A stretch of DNA of 5,979 nt from Anaerolineae bacterium. Its GTDB lineage: Bacteria; Chloroflexota; Anaerolineae; Aggregatilineales; UBA3940. The translations under genes were made by a program, and so were the position numbers. Shown one piece after another: positions 1 through 5,669 of the stretch (positions are counted from its first letter, which is position 1; every line of letters starts with the position of its first letter). The stretch lies in assembly GCA_016926985.1 (NCBI GenBank), contig JAFGNO010000094.1:1-5979 (forward strand), in the 5' to 3' direction. A model generated the notes under the pieces. That model saw only the letters and a program-made list of their open reading frames with translations. It was not told where the DNA came from and did not search any database.

Positions 1-1
1 C

Positions 2-22
2 CCAACCATGTCAAAAAAGTAA
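2..22 (+). CDS. Possible 3' end of rpmH (ribosomal protein L34)
   Basis: The first bases read in frame as a short tail PTMSKK followed by TAA at 20-22. rpmH, encoding the small basic ribosomal protein L34, lies directly upstream of rnpA in most bacteria, and a lysine-ended tail at this distance (33 nt before the rnpA start) fits it. Only six residues are visible and none belongs to the diagnostic core of L34, so the call rests on position and should be treated as a hypothesis. The other two forward frames are also open at the left edge, although they run on into the rnpA region. Confidence 0.4.
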   Translation, partial: PTMSKK

Positions 23-55
23 ACTGGAACAGCTAGAAAACCGGGGATTTGGCCA

Positions 56-406
56 GTGCTCTCTCGCCGTTTCCGTCTCACGAAGTCGGAAGATTTCCAG
101 GCAGCAAAGCGTGCAGGCCAGCATTTCCGGAGCGACCTGATATCCTTGAACATCAGACGAAATCACCTGCTCCACAACCGCTTTGGGTTCGTGGTCAGCC
201 GTCAGGTTGGTGGCGCGGCACAGAGAAACCTGGTCAAGCGTCGCCTGCGCAACAGCGCCCGGCAGTGGATACCCGATCTGGAAGAAGGATATGATATCGT
301 TGTGATCGCGCATCCTCCTGCTGCCAGCACATCTTACAACGAGCTTCATGCCCATCTTGGACAGATGCTGATAAGAGCACATCTTGCTGATGGACATGCT
401 CTATGA
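56..406 (+). CDS. rnpA: Ribonuclease P protein component
   Basis: This is the small basic protein subunit of RNase P. It binds the catalytic RNA and helps it remove 5' leaders from precursor tRNAs in the cytoplasm. The 116-residue product has the usual family length. Visible hallmarks are the N-terminal RRFRLTKSEDF segment (residues 4-14), the strand RFGFVVSR (42-49), and the signature RNLVKRRLR (57-65), which is the RNxxKRxxR motif that contacts the RNA. A late YDIVVIAHP strand (about 79-87) also fits the fold. The start is GTG, supported by a GGGGA sequence at 43-47, eight bases upstream. The stop overlaps the yidD start (ATGA, 403-406), so the two are probably translationally coupled. Nothing in the gene looks damaged. 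Confidence 0.95.
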   Translation: MLSRRFRLTKSEDFQAAKRAGQHFRSDLISLNIRRNHLLHNRFGFVVSRQVGGAAQRNLVKRRLRNSARQWIPDLEEGYDIVVIAHPPAASTSYNELHAHLGQMLIRAHLADGHAL

Positions 407-627
407 AATACCTGATGATGGGGCTTATACGCCTCTACCAGATGACTCTTTCTAAGCTGCTGGTTCCCGCCTGTCGGTTTACCCCATCCTGTTCTCAATA
501 CGGATATGAATCTTTCCAGCGCTTTGGGTTTTTTAAGGGCGGTTGGCTAACCATCAAGCGGATTTCCCGCTGCCATCCGTTTAATCCCGGCGGCTATGAC
601 CCTGTTCCTGAGGAGTTCCATTTTTAA
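403..627 (+). CDS. yidD: Membrane protein insertion efficiency factor YidD
   Basis: The 74-residue product belongs to the YidD family (formerly haemolytic domain, DUF37). These are small membrane-associated proteins that assist YidC/Sec-dependent insertion of inner-membrane proteins. The family pattern is clear: LIRLYQ (8-13), CRFTPSCSQYGYES (24-37) and RCHPFNPGGYDPVP (56-69), including the three conserved cysteines C24, C30 and C57. The N-terminal 20 residues are hydrophobic/amphipathic and likely lie on the membrane. The ATG overlaps the rnpA stop by 4 nt. ATG codons at 415 and 418 are possible alternative starts, but the overlap and a weak GGA at 392-394 favour 403. The terminal TAA shares its last base with the next ATG (TAATG). 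Confidence 0.95.
   Translation: MKYLMMGLIRLYQMTLSKLLVPACRFTPSCSQYGYESFQRFGFFKGGWLTIKRISRCHPFNPGGYDPVPEEFHF
610..615 (+). promoter_or_regulatory. Shine-Dalgarno of the propeller lipoprotein, inside yidD
   Basis: GAGGAG lies within the last codons of yidD, 11 nt before the ATG at 627. It gives the lipoprotein gene its own strong ribosome binding site in addition to stop/start coupling through TAATG. It supports ATG 627 as the true start. Confidence 0.7.
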
Positions 628-1832
628 TGACCATTAAGCGAAAATACTGGCTTTTGGCAGCCGTGCTGCTGATACTGGCATTTGTCTTGTCAGGGTGTTC
701 CAGCGCGGCCAACATGTTGACCGGCTCCAGTTGGCCTGGCATAGCCGCCAGTGAAACAACTATCTACGTGGCCTTTGGTCCGCATGTCTACGCAGTAGAC
801 CCAGACACCGGGCGAGATATCTGGCGCTTTCCCGATGAAGCCTCACGTAATCAGACCTTCTATGCCGCCCCGGCAGTCAGCGAGGCTGTCATTGTTGTAG
901 GTGACTATAACGACTCGCTGTACGGGCTTGACCCGGAATCGGGTAATTTGATCTGGACATTCAAGAATGACTCCGGTGCCCGTTATATCGGCGGAGCCAC
1001 CATCGACGGAGACCGGGTTTATGCCGGTTCGGTGGATGGGACGGTTATTGCGCTTGATCTGGCAACAGGCGATCCGGTGCCGGGTGCGGATCCGTTTACC
1101 GCGGGGCGCGATATCTGGTCAACTCCGGTAGTTGATGGAGATGTTGTATACGTGTCCTCTCTGGATAAACACATCTTTGCCCTTGATGCGGATACGCTGG
1201 AACTGCTGTGGCAGTATCCCCCTAACGGGGATCCCGGCGATCCTGAGATGGGCGCCATTGTTGCCACGCCAACGTTATATCACGGCATCCTGTATTTCGG
1301 CAGCTTCAACAACCGCCTCTATGCGCTCGACACCCAGACCCGCAGTGTCCTATGGACCTACCCGACCGACAACTGGATCTGGAGCAGCCCGCTGCTTGAC
1401 GATGAGACCGGTTTTCTGGTCTGCGGTGACCTTGATGGAAATGTGTTTGCCCTTAACCCCGACACCGGCGCAGAAGAATGGCGCTTCAAAGTAGACGGCC
1501 CGGTAGTGGGCGCGCCGGTGCTCGATTATCTGGAAGACGGCACGCGTATTGCTTACATTGCCGCGGGAACCAGTGAGGGGAATAACCTTTACGCGCTCAA
1601 TCTGGAAACAGGTACTCTTGCGGATACCCCGGTCACAGTCGAGGCTGAATTCACCACACGCTTCCTATTCTTTACCACCGGCCAGGACACGCGCCCGATC
1701 CAGATCTATGCAGCGCCTTTGATCATTGGCGATTTGCTGCTGCTGGGCGCGCACCAGGGAAACAGCCCGCTGTATGCCCTGGATAAAAACACGTTGTTAG
1801 ACCAGTGGGCTTTTGAGCCTGCTGGTTCTTAG
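627..1832 (+). CDS. PQQ-type (BamB-like) eight-bladed beta-propeller lipoprotein
   Basis: The 401-residue product begins with a basic N-terminus, a hydrophobic helix (about 7-21) and a lipobox LSGC ending at C24. This predicts signal peptidase II processing and lipid anchoring on the outer face of the cytoplasmic membrane. The mature part is a chain of PQQ-type repeats of the form [YFI]-[AG]-[LV]-[DN]-x-x-[TS]-[GLR]...W. The cores begin at residues 55, 99, 141, 184, 232, 274, 322 and 383, so there are eight blades of about 42-48 residues; the last interval is longer (61). Blades 3 and 7 lack the Trp. PQQ-type propellers occur in quinoprotein dehydrogenases and in the BAM scaffold BamB. No dehydrogenase active-site segment is recognised, so a protein-binding scaffold role is more likely. 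The location between yidD and yidC suggests, but does not prove, a part in membrane or envelope protein biogenesis. Confidence 0.88.
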   Translation: MTIKRKYWLLAAVLLILAFVLSGCSSAANMLTGSSWPGIAASETTIYVAFGPHVYAVDPDTGRDIWRFPDEASRNQTFYAAPAVSEAVIVVGDYNDSLYGLDPESGNLIWTFKNDSGARYIGGATIDGDRVYAGSVDGTVIALDLATGDPVPGADPFTAGRDIWSTPVVDGDVVYVSSLDKHIFALDADTLELLWQYPPNGDPGDPEMGAIVATPTLYHGILYFGSFNNRLYALDTQTRSVLWTYPTDNWIWSSPLLDDETGFLVCGDLDGNVFALNPDTGAEEWRFKVDGPVVGAPVLDYLEDGTRIAYIAAGTSEGNNLYALNLETGTLADTPVTVEAEFTTRFLFFTTGQDTRPIQIYAAPLIIGDLLLLGAHQGNSPLYALDKNTLLDQWAFEPAGS

Positions 1833-1838
1833 TGGAGA
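1833..1838 (+). promoter_or_regulatory. Shine-Dalgarno deciding the yidC start
   Basis: TGGAGA follows directly after the lipoprotein stop codon (TAG, 1830-1832), and its GGAG core is 11 nt before ATG 1849. The upstream in-frame TTG at 1813 would overlap the lipoprotein gene and place this site inside the coding sequence, so the ATG is preferred. Confidence 0.65.
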
Positions 1839-1848
1839 ATACCTGTTA

Positions 1849-2667
1849 ATGTGGGATTTATTAATACTTGACCCGATGGTCAACCTGCTTTTGTGGTTCT
1901 ATGGCATCCTGTGGGATAACTATGTCCTGGCCATTCTACTGCTAACAATCATTATCCGTTTGCTTCTATTCCCGCTGACCTGGAAACAGCAAAAATCTCA
2001 GGTCGCCATGCAGGAGCTCCAACCCCGCCTGAAAAAGCTTCAGGAAAAGCACAAAAACGATCCGGAGCAGCTCCAGCAGAAAACTATGGAGCTTTACCGC
2101 GAAGCCGGAGTCAATCCCCTGGGCGGATGTTTGCCCACGCTGATCCAGTTTCCAATCCTGATAGGCTTCTACAGGGCTATCACTCGCTCGCTGGCTGCTT
2201 CGCCTATCCAGCTTCTCGATCTCTCCCAGCATGTCTACACCAACACACCAACCTGGCTTCCGGCCCCGGCAGACCTGATCCCGTTGAACAGCCACTTCGC
2301 CTGGCTGGACCTGGCCAAGCCGGATCCTTTGTATATCCTGCCCATTCTGGTGGTTGTTACCACCTGGCTCCAGCAGAAGCTCCTGACTCCGCCCAGCACT
2401 GGCGGCGCAGAAAATCAGGCAGCAGCGATGAGCCGTTCAATGCAGCTCACCATGCCCCTTTTCATCGGGTATATCTCGTTGACATTACCCTCCGGCCTTT
2501 CCGTCTACTGGGTTGTCTCGAATATCATTGGGCTTATCCAGTATATGGCCATGGGCAAGTCAAGCTTCAAGAATCTCTTTGGCACCGAGGATGGCAGCTT
2601 CAGCCTGAGGGGGCTGATCGGTTTGCCCCAGCCGCCCGCCGAAGAAAAGGGCAGAAAACGCAGTTAA
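1849..2667 (+). CDS. yidC: Membrane protein insertase YidC (Oxa1/Alb3 family)
   Basis: YidC inserts and folds membrane proteins in the cytoplasmic membrane, alone or with SecYEG. From ATG 1849 the product is 272 residues, the short form typical of bacteria whose YidC lacks the large periplasmic domain. Family marks are the intramembrane arginine in TIIIRLLLFPLTWKQQKS (R37), the charged cytoplasmic loop (about 45-85, helical and Gln/Lys/Glu rich), the NPLGGCLPTLIQFPI core (89-103), DPLYILPIL (159-167), and the last membrane hairpin LPSGLSVYWVVSNIIGLIQY (213-232). The tail is basic (GRKRS). Unlike many Gram-positive homologues, the N-terminus has no lipobox. A hydrophobic stretch at about 3-22 precedes the first conserved membrane segment. 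The gene lies 16 nt after the lipoprotein and 61 nt before jag. Confidence 0.96.
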   Translation: MWDLLILDPMVNLLLWFYGILWDNYVLAILLLTIIIRLLLFPLTWKQQKSQVAMQELQPRLKKLQEKHKNDPEQLQQKTMELYREAGVNPLGGCLPTLIQFPILIGFYRAITRSLAASPIQLLDLSQHVYTNTPTWLPAPADLIPLNSHFAWLDLAKPDPLYILPILVVVTTWLQQKLLTPPSTGGAENQAAAMSRSMQLTMPLFIGYISLTLPSGLSVYWVVSNIIGLIQYMAMGKSSFKNLFGTEDGSFSLRGLIGLPQPPAEEKGRKRS

Positions 2668-2682
2668 GACAGGTTATCAAAC

Positions 2683-2711
2683 ACCCGGCATGCATCATAT
2701 TTGTGCCGGTG
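2683..2711 (+). other. Short inverted repeat between yidC and jag
   Basis: CCGGCA (2685-2690) and TGCCGG (2704-2709) form a 6-bp stem around a 13-nt loop. It can be extended by CA/TG if one C is bulged. No T-run follows, so it is not a good terminator. It ends six bases before the jag Shine-Dalgarno GAGG (2717-2720). It could be an RNA processing or stability hairpin, or chance. Confidence 0.35.
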
Positions 2712-2728
2712 AATGCGAGGTTTAACCA

Positions 2729-3550
2729 ATGACAGACCCTTTACAACCGATTGATGTAACAGCCCCTTCCCTCGAACAGGCTATCGAAGATGGGTTAACC
2801 CAGCTGGGCTTAACCCGGGATGATGTCATTATCGAAATCATTGAGGAAGGCAGCCGCGGCGTGCTGGGTATGGGCGCACGCCCCGCTGTTGTCCGGCTGA
2901 CTCCCTTAAAGTCCCCGATACCGCATCAAGCCTCCCCCCCTCCCCGCCCACGTCAGACCACTACCAAACAGGCCCCCGTTGAAGAAGCTCCTCCGACTGC
3001 TCCAGAAGCGGAAGTGGATGCTGAGCCAACCCCTGTGCGTGCACTAGCCCCACAACCATCGCCAGAGTCCATGGATGATGATGCCCGCGTGGCTACCGAA
3101 GCCCTTACCGAGCTTTTAAGCTACATGGGGATCCAGGCTGAAGTCCAGGCTCACCGTGCAGAAGAGGGCACGCCAGATGAGGATGCTCCCTGGGTTCTGG
3201 ATGTTCATGGAGAAGACCTGGGTATTCTGATCGGCAGGCGCGGTGAAACCTTGAATGCCCTCCAGTACATCACCAGGCTGATTGTCAGCCGGGAGCTTCA
3301 GCGCCGGGCCAACATTGTTATCGACGTGGAAGGCTACAAAGCCCGTCGCGAAACTGCGCTCCGGAAGCTGGCACTACGGATGGCCAAGCAGGTCAAACAG
3401 GTTGGCCGCCCGATTACGTTAGAGCCCATGCCGCCCAATGAGCGCCGGATTATCCATATCACTCTGCGCGAAGATAAAGGTGTTGATACCGAAAGCGTGG
3501 GCGTGGGCGATCAGCGCAAGGTGACCATCTCACCCGTCGGGGAGCGCTAA
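2729..3550 (+). CDS. khpB: RNA-binding protein KhpB/Jag (Jag_N, KH and R3H domains)
   Basis: The 273-residue protein has the complete Jag architecture. The Jag_N domain (about 9-58) carries GSRGVLGMGARPAVVR (41-56). A Pro/Ala/Glu-rich, probably disordered linker spans about 60-115. The KH domain (about 120-200) has its GxxG loop as GRRG (169-172). The C-terminal R3H domain has the RxxxH core RRIIH (239-243). KhpB, with KhpA, is a cytoplasmic RNA-binding protein linked to cell elongation and division in Gram-positive bacteria, and it is commonly encoded beside yidC, as here. The ATG is preceded by GAGG at 2717-2720, eight bases away. The Jag_N basic motif and both nucleic-acid motifs are intact. 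The linker is encoded partly by a very C-rich tract. Confidence 0.95.
   Translation: MTDPLQPIDVTAPSLEQAIEDGLTQLGLTRDDVIIEIIEEGSRGVLGMGARPAVVRLTPLKSPIPHQASPPPRPRQTTTKQAPVEEAPPTAPEAEVDAEPTPVRALAPQPSPESMDDDARVATEALTELLSYMGIQAEVQAHRAEEGTPDEDAPWVLDVHGEDLGILIGRRGETLNALQYITRLIVSRELQRRANIVIDVEGYKARRETALRKLALRMAKQVKQVGRPITLEPMPPNERRIIHITLREDKGVDTESVGVGDQRKVTISPVGER
2934..2949 (-). other. G-quadruplex-capable tract on the minus strand, within jag
   Basis: The + strand reads C7-T-C4-G-C3. The minus (template) strand therefore reads G3-C-G4-A-G7, and the G7 can be split as G3-G-G3 to give four G3 tracts with single-base loops. It encodes a Pro/Arg stretch of the KhpB linker. The pattern is seen directly; folding in the cell is not known, and codon choice for a proline-rich linker could explain it. 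Confidence 0.4.
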
Positions 3551-3565
3551 CCAAGCTGGATCATC

Positions 3566-3610
3566 AGGGGTGTGCAAATTGCTGCGCGCCCCTTCTTGTA
3601 TTTGCTTATT
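3566..3610 (+). terminator. Probable intrinsic terminator after jag
   Basis: AGGGGTGTGC (3566-3575) pairs with GCGCGCCCCT (3584-3593) in a 10-bp stem with two G-U pairs and an 8-nt loop. It is followed by a T-rich stretch from 3594 to 3610 (11 of 17 bases are T). It begins 15 nt after the jag stop, where the end of the rnpA-jag operon would be expected. The T-run is interrupted, so read-through into the kinase gene is possible. No clear promoter for the next gene fits in the remaining bases. Confidence 0.6.
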
Positions 3611-3613
3611 AAC

Positions 3614-4447
3614 ATGCAACCTGTCGATTACCTACTCATCGGTCATGTGTCGAAGGATATGACTGGGGCCGGCCCCCGGCTTGGCGGCACGGTGACCTTT
3701 TGCGCCCTGATGGCCCGGTGCCTGGGGATCCAGGTTGGCATTCTCACCAGCGCGCCGTCAGCCATATCCCCGCTCTTACAGGTCCTTGAAGGCATCCCGC
3801 TTATCCCCGTTCCAGCCGAGGAGCCAACTACCTTCATTAACACCTATACTGATGGACATCGCCAGCAAATGCTGCTTGGCCGGGCTATGGATATCGCCTA
3901 TGACCATCTTCCACCAGAATGGCGCATCCCCTCGGTCGTCCATTTCGCCCCGGTGATCAACGAGATTCCGCTTGACCTGATCCACCGGTTTCCTGCTTCG
4001 CTGAGATGTGCCACCCCCCAGGGATGGATGCGCCAGTGGGATCGGAGTGGTAAAGTGACCTATAAACCATGGGATAAAGCCCAAGATGTCCTGCCCTTGC
4101 TGGATGTGGTCATCACCAGCATTGAGGATCTGCAGGATGACGAGGAAACAGTCCTCGCTTTTGCGACATCTGCCCCTCTGCTGGTCGTGACACGCGCCCG
4201 TCAGGGCTGCACCGTTTATGTCTCCGGCAAGCCTCACCACATTCACGCCCCATCGGTCACCGAGATTGACCCAACCGGGGCTGGCGATATCTTTGCCATT
4301 TCATTTATGGCCCGCTACCAGGAAACCGGTGATCCCCTCCAGGCAGCCCGGTTCGCCACGCTGCTTGCCAGCGATTCGATAACACGCGAGGGCCTGGACA
4401 GCATCCCTGATCAGGGTGCAGTTTGGCAGGCCCGCAAGCTTTCCTGA
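3614..4447 (+). CDS. PfkB-family carbohydrate/nucleoside kinase
   Basis: PfkB (ribokinase-like) enzymes transfer phosphate from ATP to a hydroxyl of a sugar, nucleoside or related compound in the cytoplasm. From ATG 3614 the product is 277 residues, slightly short for the family. The N-terminal strand YLLIGHVSKDM carries D15, placed like the substrate-binding Asp. RLGGTVTF (22-29) is the GG signature region. DPTGAGDIF (219-227) is the PfkB signature 2, with catalytic base D225 and the anion hole. The segment VVTRARQGCTVY has Ala where a Gly is common (VTRGxxG), a minor oddity. The substrate cannot be assigned. An in-frame GTG at 3572 would extend the protein by 14 residues, but it lies inside the terminator stem with an AGGGG too close to serve it, so ATG is chosen even though no clear Shine-Dalgarno precedes it. 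The peptidase follows after 20 nt. Confidence 0.85.
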   Translation: MQPVDYLLIGHVSKDMTGAGPRLGGTVTFCALMARCLGIQVGILTSAPSAISPLLQVLEGIPLIPVPAEEPTTFINTYTDGHRQQMLLGRAMDIAYDHLPPEWRIPSVVHFAPVINEIPLDLIHRFPASLRCATPQGWMRQWDRSGKVTYKPWDKAQDVLPLLDVVITSIEDLQDDEETVLAFATSAPLLVVTRARQGCTVYVSGKPHHIHAPSVTEIDPTGAGDIFAISFMARYQETGDPLQAARFATLLASDSITREGLDSIPDQGAVWQARKLS

Positions 4448-4457
4448 TTGTAGAAAT

Positions 4458-4463
4458 GAGGAG
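4458..4463 (+). promoter_or_regulatory. Shine-Dalgarno deciding the M24 peptidase start
   Basis: GAGGAG lies 4 nt before ATG 4468 in the gap after the kinase stop codon. It argues against the in-frame TTG at 4423, which would lie inside the kinase gene and has no comparable site. Confidence 0.75.
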
Positions 4464-4467
4464 AAAC

Positions 4468-5661
4468 ATGGATAACCATCCCCTGATATGCGAAAAACTG
4501 GACCAGGCTGTGACCATCCTGCAAAGGCTCAGCATTGATGCCTGGCTGACCTTTGTGCGAGAGACAGTCCTTACACCAGACCCGAGCCTTAACCTGATTG
4601 TTGGCTCGGAAATGGTCTGGCAGTCTGCCTTCATCATTACCCGCGATGGGAAGCGGATCGCCATTGTTGGTCTCCATGATGCAGAGAACATCCGGCAGAT
4701 CGGCGGCTATACCGAAGTGCTGACTTATGTGCAGGGGATCAGCGATACGCTCAGAAAAGCCCTGCTGGATATCAACCCGTCCAGCCTTGCCCTGAACTTC
4801 TCCGAAAACGATGTGGCGGCGGACGGCCTTGGACACGGGATGATGCTGCTGCTCAGGCGCTATTTGAAAGACACACCCCTCCCGGATCGTTTCATCTCAT
4901 CCGAGAAAGTCATCGATGCCTTACGCGGGCAGAAATCTCCCATCGAGATCGAGCGGATCAAAACGGCTATCGCCACCACCCAGTCGATCTTCAAACAGGT
5001 CGGTGAGCTGGCCAGGCCCGGCATGAGTGAACTGGAAATTGCCAACTATGTCCATACCCGGCTCATTGAGAAGGGATTAGGCACTGCCTGGGATTGGGAC
5101 TACTGCCCTACCATTTCCTGCGGGCCCGACTCACCGGTCGGGCACGCCGGGCCGCAGGCGCAGTATACCGTGCAGCCCGGCACGCTGATCCACATGGATT
5201 TTGGTGTCCGGGAGAACAACTACTGCGCTGATCTCCAGCGGGTCTGGTATGTCCAGAAACCCGGGGAAGATGCGCCTCCGGCTGACTTGGTGAGCGCCTT
5301 CGGGTCAGCCCGTAAGGCGCTGCTGGCGGGTTTTAACGCCCTCAGGCCCGGCGCGCGCGGCTGGGAAATCGACGAGGCAGCCCGCTCGACGCTGGTCGCC
5401 GAAGGATACCCGGAATACCAGCATGCCTTTGGACATCATGTGGGCCAGATGGCCCATGACGGTGCAACCGTGCTTGGTCCCCGCTGGGAGCGCTATGGCG
5501 ATACCCCCTATGGCATCATTGAGGCCGGGAATATCTTCGCCATTGAGCTGGGTGTGGTAACAGAAGGATATGGCTATGTCGGACTGGAGGAAAACGTGCT
5601 GGTCACAGAAAACGGCGCGGTCTGGCTCTCCGATCCACAGGAAGCCCCGTGGCTGATCTGA
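4468..5661 (+). CDS. M24 family metallopeptidase (Xaa-Pro aminopeptidase/dipeptidase type)
   Basis: The 397-residue protein has a creatinase-like N-terminal domain (about 1-155) and a C-terminal pita-bread catalytic domain (about 160-390), the usual layout of aminopeptidase P and prolidase. The five predicted ligands of the two-metal centre are present: D244 (in MDFG), D255 (in YCADLQR), H323 (in HAFGHHVG), E360 (in FAIELG) and E374 (in GLEENV). H319 and H330 match the additional histidines around the aminopeptidase P active site. No signal peptide is seen, so it should act in the cytoplasm, probably on peptides with proline in the second position. Non-peptidase members (creatinase-like) cannot be excluded. 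It lies between the kinase and an amidohydrolase in an apparent operon, 20 nt after the first and 8 nt before the second. Confidence 0.9.
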   Translation: MDNHPLICEKLDQAVTILQRLSIDAWLTFVRETVLTPDPSLNLIVGSEMVWQSAFIITRDGKRIAIVGLHDAENIRQIGGYTEVLTYVQGISDTLRKALLDINPSSLALNFSENDVAADGLGHGMMLLLRRYLKDTPLPDRFISSEKVIDALRGQKSPIEIERIKTAIATTQSIFKQVGELARPGMSELEIANYVHTRLIEKGLGTAWDWDYCPTISCGPDSPVGHAGPQAQYTVQPGTLIHMDFGVRENNYCADLQRVWYVQKPGEDAPPADLVSAFGSARKALLAGFNALRPGARGWEIDEAARSTLVAEGYPEYQHAFGHHVGQMAHDGATVLGPRWERYGDTPYGIIEAGNIFAIELGVVTEGYGYVGLEENVLVTENGAVWLSDPQEAPWLI

Positions 5662-5665
5662 GGTG
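5660..5665 (+). promoter_or_regulatory. Shine-Dalgarno of the amidohydrolase, overlapping the peptidase stop
   Basis: GAGGTG starts within the TGA stop codon of the peptidase gene (5659-5661) and precedes ATG 5670 by 4 nt. The arrangement favours coupled translation of the two genes. Confidence 0.65.
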
Positions 5666-5669
5666 CTGA

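Noticed and set aside
1..55. Possible origin-type elements (DnaA boxes) near rnpA
   Set aside because: No TTATCCACA-like repeats are visible here or elsewhere in the window; only the position beside rnpA suggests an origin might be near.
11..397. A 128-codon open frame on the minus strand opposite rnpA
   Set aside because: It is antisense to an intact RnpA with its signature motif, and the translated protein resembles nothing known to me.
1813..1848. TTG start at 1813 for yidC, overlapping the lipoprotein gene
   Set aside because: A good Shine-Dalgarno sits between the lipoprotein stop and ATG 1849, and the extra 12 residues carry no conserved feature.
2127..2732. A 201-codon open frame on the + strand overlapping most of yidC
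   Set aside because: It lies in another frame of a clearly recognisable YidC, has no family features and no separate ribosome binding site, and reads as low-complexity shadow translation.
3572..3613. GTG start at 3572 giving a 14-residue longer kinase
   Set aside because: The codon lies within the hairpin stem, the AGGGG is only one base away, and the extra residues are not part of the usual PfkB N-terminus, which begins at the MQPVDYLLIGH segment.
3776..4246. A 156-codon minus-strand frame opposite the kinase gene
   Set aside because: The + strand kinase has intact PfkB motifs, and the antisense frame shows no domain or start signal. The overlapping minus frames at 4305-4691 and 4411-4836 were rejected for the same reason.
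4423..4467. TTG start at 4423 for the M24 peptidase
   Set aside because: GAGGAG at 4458-4463 points to ATG 4468, and the upstream codons overlap the end of the kinase gene.
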